Shown here: in pieces, positions 35,531 to 43,196 of the stretch
Numbering within the stretch: position 1 is the stretch's first letter
Layout of the letters: each line of letters begins with the position of its first letter
Source of the DNA: Halomonas sp. LBP4
Lineage (GTDB): Bacteria > Pseudomonadota > Gammaproteobacteria > Pseudomonadales > Halomonadaceae
Direction of reading: 5' to 3'
NCBI RefSeq assembly: GCF_003202205.1
Contig: NZ_PDOG01000004.1
Coordinates: forward strand, 462,641 to 526,640
Length of the DNA stretch: 64,000 bases
Position numbers and translations under genes: made by a program
The notes under the pieces: model-generated
The model's database searches: none
What the model was told of the DNA's origin: nothing
The model's input: only the letters and a program-made list of their open reading frames with translations

Positions 35531-36463
35531 ATGACGATCCATGTCAGCGACCCCATCCAGTACGCCCCGGTCACCCGGCCGCATCGCCGCTGGCTGGCCT
35601 GGTCGCTGGCGCTGCTGCTGCACCTGGCGGTGATCGGCATCGTGGCGAGCTGGCAGTTTGCCCCGGCCCCGGCCGAGCGCACCAGCCTCGACGTGGTGCT
35701 GGTGACCCGCTCCTCGGACACGCCCGTCGAGGCCGAGGCGATCGCCGAGGCCGATCAGCAGGCTCGCGGCGAGCAACAGGAGGAGGTGCCCGCCGAGTCC
35801 CGCGCCGCGCCCATGGACGACCTGCCCGTGCTGCAGGAGACGGACAGCGCGGTGGATCCGGCCACGCCCGCCGAGCCCGAGCAGGCCGCCGAACTGGAGC
35901 AAGACGAGCCCGAGGCGCTACCCGACGAGGCCGCGCCGCCGGCGGCCGAGGCGCCGAGCGAGATCGACACTCCCCCCGAGCCCCGGGCCAGCGCCCCCCA
36001 GGCGGCGGAGACGCCAGCGGTGCCCTCCGCGGCGGCCCCCTCGGCCTCCGGCCGCGACCTGCTGGCCCAGGCGACCACCAGCATCCGCGAGCAGGGGCTC
36101 ACGCCGGAGGCGCAAGGGCCCGAGGGCGACGCCAGCCAGCAGGCCGCTCGGCGTGCCGCCGAGGCTCGCTACATCGACGACTGGACCCGCCGCGTCGAGG
36201 ACTACGGCAACCGGGTGCACCCGGCGCCGCGCCATCTGCACGGCCAACTGCGCATTCGTGTGGTGATCGACCGTGATGGTCAGCTACTTCAGGCAGAGGT
36301 GGTACAATCCTCGGGACACGCCGAACTCGACCAGGCGGCACTGGATACCGTGCACGGCGCGGCACCCTACCGGCCCTTCGACCGCGGCATGGGTGAGCTC
36401 GACAGCCTGTCCATCACGCGCGTCTGGCGGTTCGGCCAAGGCAATCATTACGGCGTGCGTTAG
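35531..36463 (+). CDS. tonB: TonB-family energy transducer
   Basis: A 310-residue TonB-like protein. A single membrane anchor lies at about residues 21-41. A long linker (about 60-200) is rich in Pro, Ala and Glu and carries many acidic residues, unlike the Lys-Pro repeats of E. coli TonB. The C-terminal domain (about 220-310) has the TonB fold signature with LRIRVVIDRDGQLLQAEVV and a final PYRPFDRGM segment. In Pseudomonas aeruginosa the tonB3 gene occupies this exact position and is needed for twitching motility rather than iron uptake. No exbB or exbD is nearby. Confidence 0.88.
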   Translation: MTIHVSDPIQYAPVTRPHRRWLAWSLALLLHLAVIGIVASWQFAPAPAERTSLDVVLVTRSSDTPVEAEAIAEADQQARGEQQEEVPAESRAAPMDDLPVLQETDSAVDPATPAEPEQAAELEQDEPEALPDEAAPPAAEAPSEIDTPPEPRASAPQAAETPAVPSAAAPSASGRDLLAQATTSIREQGLTPEAQGPEGDASQQAARRAAEARYIDDWTRRVEDYGNRVHPAPRHLHGQLRIRVVIDRDGQLLQAEVVQSSGHAELDQAALDTVHGAAPYRPFDRGMGELDSLSITRVWRFGQGNHYGVR

Positions 36464-36480
36464 GACCGCCGGGGAGTCCC

Positions 36481-37038
36481 ATGCAAAGCTTGAAAAACCA
36501 CTTCCTGATGGCGATGCCGCACCTGGAAGACCCCAACTTCGCTGGCAGCCTCAGTTACCTCTGCGACCATGACGACAACGGCACCATGGGGGTGATCGTC
36601 AACCGGCCGCTGGAATTGACCCTCGACGCCCTGTTCGAACAGCTGGAGCTGGGTGGCGAGGCGAGCCCGCATCGCAATGCTCCGGTCTACTATGGTGGGC
36701 CGGTGCACAAGGATCGTGGTTTCATCCTGCACCGCGGCACCAGCGACGTCTGGGATTCCAGTATCCAGGTGGCCGAGGGCATCGCCCTGACCACGTCCAT
36801 GGACATGCTCCAGGCGCTGGCGGCGGGCGAGGGCCCGGAGCAGTTCCTCGTCTGTCTCGGCTGCGCCGGCTGGGAGTCCGGCCAGCTCGAGACGGAGCTG
36901 ATGGACAACGCCTGGCTCACCGTGGAGGGGCGTGCCGACATCCTCTTCGAGGTGCCCCCGGAGCAGCGTCTCTCCGCCGCCGCCGGCATCCTCGGCATCG
37001 ACCTCAACCTGATGACCCGCGAGGCGGGGCACTCCTGA
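36481..37038 (+). CDS. yqgE: UPF0301 family protein YqgE (AlgH)
   Basis: A 185-residue cytoplasmic protein of unknown biochemical role. NHFLMAMPHLEDPNFAGSL near the N terminus, MGVIVNRPL, YYGGPVHKDRGFILH and CLGCAGWESGQLE are all family signatures. Its stop overlaps the ruvX start (TGATG), so both are co-translated, as in most gammaproteobacteria. In Pseudomonas it was first named AlgH for an effect on alginate production. Confidence 0.94.
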   Translation: MQSLKNHFLMAMPHLEDPNFAGSLSYLCDHDDNGTMGVIVNRPLELTLDALFEQLELGGEASPHRNAPVYYGGPVHKDRGFILHRGTSDVWDSSIQVAEGIALTTSMDMLQALAAGEGPEQFLVCLGCAGWESGQLETELMDNAWLTVEGRADILFEVPPEQRLSAAAGILGIDLNLMTREAGHS

Positions 37039-37481
37039 TGGCCGAGGCCGGCCAGCGCCTGATCCTCGCCTTCGATTTCGGCACCCGGCGCATCGGCGTG
37101 GCGGTGGGCAACGAGATGATCCACAGCGCCCGGCCACTCGATCCGCTGCCGGCCCGCGACGGCATTCCCGACTGGGCGGTGGTCGCGCGGCTGGTGGAGG
37201 CGTGGCGCCCCGACCTGTTCGTGGTGGGGCTGCCGCTGGAAGTGGACGGCAGCGAAGCGGAGATGTGCGCCCGTGCGCGCAAGTTCGGCAAGCGGCTCTT
37301 CGGCCGCTACGGCATCCCCTGCGAGATGGTCGACGAGCGCGGCTCCACCCGCGAGGCCAAGGCCATCGCCCGGGAGGCGGGGCACCGTGGCAACTACCGC
37401 GACGAGGGGGTCGATGGCATCAGTGCGGTGCTGATCCTCGAGAGCTGGTTCGCCCGCCGGGAGGGCCTGCCGCCAGGCTGA
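37038..37481 (+). CDS. ruvX: Holliday junction resolvase RuvX (YqgF)
   Basis: RuvX, 147 residues, is an RNase H-fold nuclease involved in pre-16S rRNA 5'-end processing and recombination. LAFDFGTRRIGVAVG gives the first catalytic Asp. VVGLPLEVDGSEAEM and the DERGSTREAKAIAR block with a late Asp (DEGVDGISAVLIL) complete the site. Length is standard. It ends the gshB-tonB-yqgE-ruvX run. Confidence 0.95.
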   Translation: MAEAGQRLILAFDFGTRRIGVAVGNEMIHSARPLDPLPARDGIPDWAVVARLVEAWRPDLFVVGLPLEVDGSEAEMCARARKFGKRLFGRYGIPCEMVDERGSTREAKAIAREAGHRGNYRDEGVDGISAVLILESWFARREGLPPG

Positions 37482-37502
37482 GGCCGGCGGCGGCCCGGCC
37501 GG

Positions 37503-38150
37503 TCATGCCGGGCTGGTGCCGCCGCCGGTGTACTTGTCGGCGAAGTCGCGCACCGAGATGCAGGTGAACTTCTCGATGAAGAACGCCAGGGTCGCCGGGC
37601 AGGTGAAGCGTTCCTCGAACCTCTCCACTTCCGCTTCCCGCTGCCGCACCACGCTGGCGCGGTACTCGTTGCCGGCCTTCTGGACCCTGACGGTCGCCTG
37701 ACGGTCCTCCGCCTGCTTCTCCACCATCAGCTCGGGCTGCGCTTCCAGCAGCTCGCCCAGCAGCTTGCCGCCCTCGAGTTCCTCCGGTGAGGCCCAGAGC
37801 GCCTGGTCGCGATCGCCGTAGCGGTAGAGGAGGATCATCAGCAGCAGCGAGAAGATGGTGCTGGTCAGCATCCAGGTGATCTCGGTGCCCGACGGCGACG
37901 CCGCGAAGACCAGGAACAGCTGCACCGCCGCCGCAACGCCCAGCAGGCAGGCGAAGGGGCGCCACATGCGCGGATTCATGAACCCCTTCTTGAGGATATA
38001 GCCCCATAGCCCGACCACGCCCAGGGCGCCCACGGCGAGTTGCGGCAGGGCCAGCAGGGTGCCGCCGCCGGCGAGCAGGGCGATCAGTCCGATCAGCAGG
38101 AGCAGGCTATAGAAAGCCGCCAGCAGAACATATGCGCGGTGCAGAGTCAT
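37503..38150 (-). CDS. Hypothetical membrane protein with C-terminal cytoplasmic domain
   Basis: I do not recognise this 215-residue protein. Four hydrophobic segments lie at about residues 8-28, 33-53, 66-85 and 92-110. A hydrophilic C-terminal domain of about 100 residues follows, rich in Glu and Lys, ending with two cysteines in FTCPATLAFF and FTCISVRDF. The ATG at 38150 has a GGGAGG ribosome binding site about 9 bp upstream; the open frame continues 39 codons beyond it. An inverted repeat GTTGCCG / CGGCAAC at about 38177-38194 precedes it and could be an operator. It is transcribed convergently with ruvX and downstream of pyrB, 153 bp after its stop. Confidence 0.7.
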   Translation of the reverse strand: MTLHRAYVLLAAFYSLLLLIGLIALLAGGGTLLALPQLAVGALGVVGLWGYILKKGFMNPRMWRPFACLLGVAAAVQLFLVFAASPSGTEITWMLTSTIFSLLLMILLYRYGDRDQALWASPEELEGGKLLGELLEAQPELMVEKQAEDRQATVRVQKAGNEYRASVVRQREAEVERFEERFTCPATLAFFIEKFTCISVRDFADKYTGGGTSPA

Positions 38151-38303
38151 GGGCGTAACGCCTCCCTTCGTTATGGGTTGCCGGGGCCGGCAACACGTCT
38201 TGTTGTCCGCAGGGTCGGCGGCCCCGTCGCGGGCCGCCGCTTCAGCTTCGCATATTCCCCGGCGCACATCAGCATAGGCGATGGACGGCGACCCGCCGCG
38301 TGA

Positions 38304-39332
38304 TCAGAAGGGGGCGTCGTCAACGCCCACACGGCCGGGCACGAACCAGCGCACAGGGCGCAGGTCCTTCTCGATCAGCTCCTCGACCTGCAGCAGGGTG
38401 GCGAAGATCGCCATGCGCACCGGGATGCCGTTGTCGGTCTGGCGGAAGATCGCCAGGCGCGGGTCGCCGTTGAGGTCCACGTCAAGGTCGTTGGCATCGG
38501 GGCGGCTGTCCCGCGGCAAGGGGTGCATGACGATGGTGGTGTCCGAGCAGCGGGCATCGAGGAAGGCGCGGTCCACGGTGAAGTCCCGCGACAGGCTGAA
38601 GCCCTCGCTCATCTCGGCGGTGAAGCGCTCCTTCTGGATGCGCGTGGTGTAGACCACGTCGAGATCGGAGAAGTCGCTGGCCAGGCTGTCGCGTTGCTCC
38701 ACCCGGTGGCCGCGGGAGGCGACAAGGTCGATCAGGTGGCTCGGCATTTCCAGCCCCGGGGGGGCGACCAGGGTGAGACGCATCGGGGCATAGAGCGAGA
38801 GCAGCTTGATCAGCGAGTGGACGGTGCGGCCGTACCGGAGGTCGCCGGTGAGCAACACATGGGCGCCCGCCAGCGACTTGCCGAGGCGAGTGAACTCCTT
38901 GTCGATGGTATAGAGGTCGAGCAGCGCCTGGCTGGGGTGCTCGCCGGGGCCGTCGCCGCCGTTGATCACCGGGACATGGGTCGCCGCGGCGAATTCGGCC
39001 ACCGAGCCCTGCTCCGGGTGGCGCATCACGATGGCATCGCAATAGCCGCTCATCACCCGGCTGGTGTCGTAGAGCGACTCCCCCTTGGCCATGGAGGAGA
39101 AGGTGAAGCCGGTAGTGTCGCAGACGCTGCCGCCCAGCCGGCAGAAGGCCGCGTTGAAGCTGACCCGGGTGCGGGTGCTGGCCTCGAAGAAGAGGTTGCC
39201 GAGCACCGCGCCCTCCAGCACCCGGGTGACCTGGCGCCGCTGGGCGATGGGCTCCATGCGCGCGGCGACCCGCAGCAGGTGATCGACATGGTCTCTGGAC
39301 AGGGAATCGACGGAGAGCAGGTGGGAACTCAT
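38304..39332 (-). CDS. pyrB: Aspartate carbamoyltransferase
   Basis: A 342-residue catalytic chain of aspartate transcarbamoylase, which makes carbamoyl-aspartate in pyrimidine synthesis. FFEASTRTRVSFN holds the carbamoyl-phosphate loop (STRTR), and IVMRHPEQGS, GDGPGEHPSQALLDLYTI and VMHPLPR are the other binding segments. The start is the ATG giving MSSHLLSVDSL; upstream in-frame sequence lacks similarity. No pyrI or pyrC accompanies it in this window. The ending DLRPVRWFVPGR and following tail differ from the E. coli protein. Confidence 0.93.
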   Translation of the reverse strand: MSSHLLSVDSLSRDHVDHLLRVAARMEPIAQRRQVTRVLEGAVLGNLFFEASTRTRVSFNAAFCRLGGSVCDTTGFTFSSMAKGESLYDTSRVMSGYCDAIVMRHPEQGSVAEFAAATHVPVINGGDGPGEHPSQALLDLYTIDKEFTRLGKSLAGAHVLLTGDLRYGRTVHSLIKLLSLYAPMRLTLVAPPGLEMPSHLIDLVASRGHRVEQRDSLASDFSDLDVVYTTRIQKERFTAEMSEGFSLSRDFTVDRAFLDARCSDTTIVMHPLPRDSRPDANDLDVDLNGDPRLAIFRQTDNGIPVRMAIFATLLQVEELIEKDLRPVRWFVPGRVGVDDAPF

Positions 39333-39445
39333 CGAGGGCCTCGGCTGGCAGCGGGGACATGAACTGGGCGCTAGTGTAACCCCGCGGGGCGTTCGCTTCA
39401 CGAGCTAGCCGCCGTGCGGGCGATTCCGTTTCAAGTGAAACAAAT

Positions 39446-39459
39446 TTGATGCGGGTCAA
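39446..39459. promoter_or_regulatory. FNR/Anr-like box upstream of the first DUF6455 gene
   Basis: TTGATGCGGGTCAA fits the FNR/Anr consensus TTGAT-N4-ATCAA at all but one position. Its centre is 41 bp before a predicted start at about 39494, and GATACT at 39482-39487 lies where a -10 would be expected. This is the class II activator layout. Confidence 0.6.
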
Positions 39460-39518
39460 GGCACAGCATCGCCGAGCGGACGATACTCATCTCGAACCGC
39501 CATCAAGGGAGACCGATC

Positions 39519-39956
39519 ATGGCCCACATCGGCACCACCCCGCGCCGCCCGTCCTGGTGGAAGCGCCTCGGCGAGCACTGCTACCGGGCGTCCACCCCCC
39601 AGCTGGTGCGCGATATGCAGCACGCATCCAGCGGGGCCTTCGATGCCCTGGTGAAGGACCTCGAGGCGCCACTCGAGGCCGGCTTCGAGCGTGAAGTGGC
39701 CAGGCAGATGAACCAGGGGGCCTACCTGGCCTTCGTGCCGTCCGAGACCCTGATGCCGGTGATGATGCAGCGCTTCGGCCTCGAGGCCTCGCGCATTGCC
39801 GAGGACAGCGACCTCCAGGCGATGCGCCGGACCTGCAACGCCTGCCCGGTGGCCGGCCGCTGCTGGCGCGCCATGCGCCGCGATGCCGGCGTCGAGGAGT
39901 GTCGTGGCTTCTGCCCCAACGCCGAGGCGTTCGACCGGCGGGCGGCCGTGGCCTGA
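39519..39956 (+). CDS. DUF6455 family protein with five-cysteine motif (paralogue 1)
   Basis: A 145-residue cytoplasmic protein with a C-terminal DUF6455-type module. The cysteines C106, C109, C115, C128 and C132 give CX2CX5CX12CX3C, ending in CRGFCPNAEAFDRRA. The segment PSETLMPVMMQRFGLEASRI precedes it. The cysteine spacing suggests metal or redox function, but no cofactor is known to me. A paralogue at 52772 has the same motif with identical spacing. An FNR/Anr-like box lies 59 bp upstream, pointing to induction under low oxygen. No operon partner is evident. Confidence 0.75.
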   Translation: MAHIGTTPRRPSWWKRLGEHCYRASTPQLVRDMQHASSGAFDALVKDLEAPLEAGFEREVARQMNQGAYLAFVPSETLMPVMMQRFGLEASRIAEDSDLQAMRRTCNACPVAGRCWRAMRRDAGVEECRGFCPNAEAFDRRAAVA

Positions 39957-40074
39957 GCCGGCAGCACGCCATGGCCGAGATCCGTCCGGGGCTCGGGGGC
40001 CGCCAGGTCCTCGGGCCCGAACGGGTCCTGACGCAAGTCGAAGCGGTATTGGTGTCTGACCAACGCCGGTCCGA

Positions 40075-40185
40075 TCAGTGGATCACCACCAGCGTGCCGA
40101 CATCCAACCAGCGCTCCAGCATCTGAATTTCCGTGTTGGTGACGGCAATGCAGCCCTCGGTCCAGTCGCGAAGCTGGTCCTCAAC
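40075..40185 (-). pseudogene. Remnant of an L,D-transpeptidase (YkuD) C terminus
   Basis: On the minus strand this segment encodes about 36 codons ending in TGA (40075-40077). It reads RDWTEGCIAVTNTEI followed by a GTLVVIH ending. DWTxGCIAVTN is the active-site region of YkuD-type L,D-transpeptidases with the catalytic cysteine, which form 3-3 cross-links in peptidoglycan. The rest of the domain is missing: upstream it runs out of frame into the aminotransferase stop (40181). The catalytic His motif is absent. It is therefore the 3' relic of a deleted gene. The adjacent 120 bp (39957-40074) contains a further open stretch on the same strand that I cannot assign. Confidence 0.7.
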
Positions 40186-41602
40186 GGGACAGGTAGCCCT
40201 CGGCGCGCAGGCCTGCGGTGACCTCGAGGATGCTCTCCTTCAAGGTCTCGGCGACGAAGTCGACATCCTCGCGGGTGAGGATCAGGGGCGGCGAGAGGAT
40301 GTTCATGTGCGCGAGCGGGCGCACGATCAGGCCGCGCCTCTGGCAGGCGTCGGCGATGCGGTTACCCACCTTGGCCCTGGGATCGATCAGCTCCCTGGTG
40401 TGCTTGTCGGCCACGCTCTCCAGGCAGATCATGAACTTGCGCCCCCGCACATCGCCTACCAGGTCGAGCTCGCCGAGTTCGCGGATGCGATTCTCGAAAT
40501 AGGCGCCGACGTCCTTGACGTGATCGCAGATGCTCTCGCGCTCGAGGATTTCGATGTTCTTCAGCGCCGCGGCACAGCTCACCGGGTGGCCGGAGTAGGT
40601 GAAGCCGTGGGTGAAGATGGCACCCTCGGCCTGGGGCTTGCTGATCACCGCATAGATGCGGTCGGAGAAAATAGTGGCTCCCAGCGGCAGGTAGCCGGAG
40701 GTGAGCCCCTTGGCGCAGGTGATGATGTCCGGGACGATGCCGAACTCGTCCTCCGAGGCGAACATGTGGCCCAGGCGACCGAAGGCGGTGACCACCTCGT
40801 CGGAGACATAAAGCACGTCGTACTTGCGGCACACCTCGAGGGTCGCCTTGTGGTAGCCCTCGGGCGGCACGATCACCCCACCGGCGCCCATGATCGGCTC
40901 GGCGAAGAAGGCGGCCACGTTGTCCGGGCCGATCTCTAGTATCTTGTCCTCGAGTTCCTGCACCTTCTCGTCACAGAAGGCTTCCAGGCTCTGGCCTTCC
41001 GGACGGCGATAGGGGTTGGGGCAGGAGATGTGATGCACCAGTCTTTCGTCGATATCGAAGCCGATATGGTCGACCTTGACTCCGGTGATCGACATCGCCA
41101 TGTAGGTGCTGCCGTGGTAGCCGTCGATGCGCGAGATGATCTGCTTCTTGGTAGGCCTGCCCAACTGGTTGAAGTAGAAGTGAATCAGGCGCACCGCGGT
41201 GTCGTTGGCCACCGAGCCCCCGCAGCCGTAGAAGACGTGGTTGAGATCGCCCGGGGCCAGCTCGGCCAGCTTGGCGGCGAGCCTGGCCGCCGGCGGCGTG
41301 GTGTGGTGGCCGAAGGTGGAGAAGTAGGGAATGGCGCAGATCTGCTCCGCCACCGCCGCGGCGATCTCCTTGCGGCCATAGCCGATATTGACGCACCACA
41401 GGCCACCGATGCCGTCCAGGTAGCGCCTGCCGTCGGCGTCCTGGATGGAGACCCCGTCGGCGGCGGTGAAGACCATGGAACCGGTCTCCTTGAAGGTGGA
41501 GAAGTCGGTCCAGGGGTGCATGAAGTGATCGCGATCGGCTTCCCAGATGCGCTGCTTCTCGTCGCTGGCGATCGTGGTGACGGTTTGGTTGAGGCTGTTC
41601 AT
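40181..41602 (-). CDS. spuC: Class III aminotransferase, putrescine:pyruvate type
   Basis: This 473-residue PLP enzyme of fold type I resembles SpuC-type putrescine-pyruvate aminotransferases. The PLP lysine is K298 in TCAKGLTSGYLPLGA, and SDEVVTAFGRLG carries the cofactor Asp. GGLWCVNIGYGRKEI near residue 67 is typical of the omega-amine:pyruvate group. AGGAG lies 7 bp before the chosen ATG. It is the last gene of a minus-strand run with an aldehyde dehydrogenase and APC permease, so the likely route is diamine to aminoaldehyde to amino acid. Substrate specificity (putrescine, cadaverine or another amine) is inferred. Confidence 0.82.
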   Translation of the reverse strand: MNSLNQTVTTIASDEKQRIWEADRDHFMHPWTDFSTFKETGSMVFTAADGVSIQDADGRRYLDGIGGLWCVNIGYGRKEIAAAVAEQICAIPYFSTFGHHTTPPAARLAAKLAELAPGDLNHVFYGCGGSVANDTAVRLIHFYFNQLGRPTKKQIISRIDGYHGSTYMAMSITGVKVDHIGFDIDERLVHHISCPNPYRRPEGQSLEAFCDEKVQELEDKILEIGPDNVAAFFAEPIMGAGGVIVPPEGYHKATLEVCRKYDVLYVSDEVVTAFGRLGHMFASEDEFGIVPDIITCAKGLTSGYLPLGATIFSDRIYAVISKPQAEGAIFTHGFTYSGHPVSCAAALKNIEILERESICDHVKDVGAYFENRIRELGELDLVGDVRGRKFMICLESVADKHTRELIDPRAKVGNRIADACQRRGLIVRPLAHMNILSPPLILTREDVDFVAETLKESILEVTAGLRAEGYLSR

Positions 41603-41678
41603 GGCGGCGCTCCTGTACGAGTCGGGGCTTGCTGTTGTTCGAGGCATCGGGCCTGTGACCCGATACCGAATTTCGGGA

Positions 41679-43121
41679 TCAGTCGCTGCTCGGTTGGCTT
41701 CCGGTGTCGGCCATCAGCTCATCCAGCGGCTCGGGGCGAAACAGCGGCTTCTTCATCACGCCCTTGATCCACACCACGGCCACCAGGCTGACGATGCCCA
41801 GCACCACACCGGCGCTGGTGAAGATCCAGGTGGTCAGCTCCGGGGCCGGCGAGGCGTAGACGATGGCGTAGACCATGCCGCCGATGCCGATCAGCTGGGG
41901 CAGCGGGTAGAAGGGGGTGCGATAGGGACGCTCGGCGTCGGGATAGCGGCGACGCAGGGCAATCACATTGACGTGGGCGATGATGTAGGCGAGCAACCAG
42001 GCAATGGCGGCAGCCACCAGCAGCAGTCCCACGGTGCCCGGCTCATTGCCCCAGATCAGCAGCGGCAGGCCGGTGACGCCGGCAATGAACAGCACCGCCA
42101 CCCAGGGCACCCGGCTCGTCGGCGTCAGGCGCCCGAGGACCGGGAACACCTGCCCCTGCTCGGCCATGCCCTGAAGCATGCGTGGCACCGAGGCCAGCGA
42201 GGTGTTGAGGGTGCTGCAGGTGGCCGTGACCGCCGCCACCGCCAGCAGGAAGGTGCCGGAGCCGCCGAAGGTCGCGGTGGCATATTCCAGGTGCGGCAGC
42301 TCGGCGTTCATCAGGGTCTCGCGGGGAATGTAGAAGAGCGCACCCAGGCAATAGAGAAGGAAGACGCCGAAGATCATGGTCAGGCCGACGAACATGGCGC
42401 GGGGAATGTTGCGCGCCGGGTTGCGGCACTCCCCCACCAGCGGGCAGACGAACTCCACACCAACATAACCCCAGATGGCCAGGGCGATCAGGGTCAGGGC
42501 GCCATCTCCCAGGTTGAACTCGCCGAAGACCTGTCCCGCGGCAATCTCGTGAGGCGCGAAGCCGCCGCTCAGGGCGCTGACGCCGAGCAGGGTCAGGGCC
42601 ACCACCATCACGAAGGCCAGCAGGTTCTGCAGCTTGGCGAAGACATCGATGCCGAGCAGGTTGAGCGCGGTGAACACGCCGAGGATGCCGAAGGCGATCC
42701 AGAGGCTGCCGCCCAGGCCGGGATAGAGCACCCCCAGCAGGTAGTTGACCAGCAAGAGCTCCGCGGAGAGCGCGAACATGGCCACCACCACATAGCCGGA
42801 GAAGACCGAAAGGATGGCCGGGAAGTGGCCCAGCGCGACCTCGGTATAGGCACTCAGGCTGCCCGCCCGGGGCACCATCAGCGCCAGTTCCGAGAAGGAC
42901 GCGGCGTAGCAGAGTGCCAGCACCCAGGCGATGGTCAGGGGCACGATGAAGGCGGCGCCGGCGATACCGACCCCCTGGAGCATGATCACCATCACTCCCT
43001 GGGAGACTACCAGGCCGACCGCCACTGCCAGCAGTGATTTGAAGCCCAGGACACCGCGGGGTGGGCCGCTGGTGGTTGCCTCGGCGGGGGCGCCGGCAAC
43101 CGGGGTCTGTGTCTGTTGCAT
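41679..43121 (-). CDS. APC-family amino acid/polyamine permease
   Basis: An inner-membrane transporter of 480 residues with about 12 hydrophobic segments. GVMVIMLQGVGIAGAAFIVP near the N terminus is the APC substrate-binding helix 1 region, and PRAGSLSAYTEVALGHFPAI is helix 3. EFVCPLVGECRNPARNIPRAM is the conserved helix 6 to 7 region. The C-terminal tail is cytoplasmic and acidic. AAGGTGA precedes the ATG. Its place between an omega-aminotransferase and an aldehyde dehydrogenase suggests polyamine or related amine import. Confidence 0.88.
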   Translation of the reverse strand: MQQTQTPVAGAPAEATTSGPPRGVLGFKSLLAVAVGLVVSQGVMVIMLQGVGIAGAAFIVPLTIAWVLALCYAASFSELALMVPRAGSLSAYTEVALGHFPAILSVFSGYVVVAMFALSAELLLVNYLLGVLYPGLGGSLWIAFGILGVFTALNLLGIDVFAKLQNLLAFVMVVALTLLGVSALSGGFAPHEIAAGQVFGEFNLGDGALTLIALAIWGYVGVEFVCPLVGECRNPARNIPRAMFVGLTMIFGVFLLYCLGALFYIPRETLMNAELPHLEYATATFGGSGTFLLAVAAVTATCSTLNTSLASVPRMLQGMAEQGQVFPVLGRLTPTSRVPWVAVLFIAGVTGLPLLIWGNEPGTVGLLLVAAAIAWLLAYIIAHVNVIALRRRYPDAERPYRTPFYPLPQLIGIGGMVYAIVYASPAPELTTWIFTSAGVVLGIVSLVAVVWIKGVMKKPLFRPEPLDELMADTGSQPSSD

Positions 43122-43196
43122 TGTCGTCACCTTCGTTGTTGTTGTGCTGTCGTCGACACTCGCCGCCGGGGTCGGGCGACGAGCGGGGAACATCGC

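Noticed and set aside
39428..39441. GTTTCAAGTGAAAC, a parS-like palindrome far from the other sites
   Set aside because: The central CACGTG core needed by ParB is lost (CAAGTG), and it is a single copy 38 kb away; it may be chance or belong to the neighbouring FNR-type promoter.
39722..40063. Minus-strand open frame opposite and beyond the first DUF6455 gene
   Set aside because: Most is antisense to a real gene; the unshared 100 bp has good codon bias but no recognisable homology, so it is only mentioned with the transpeptidase relic.
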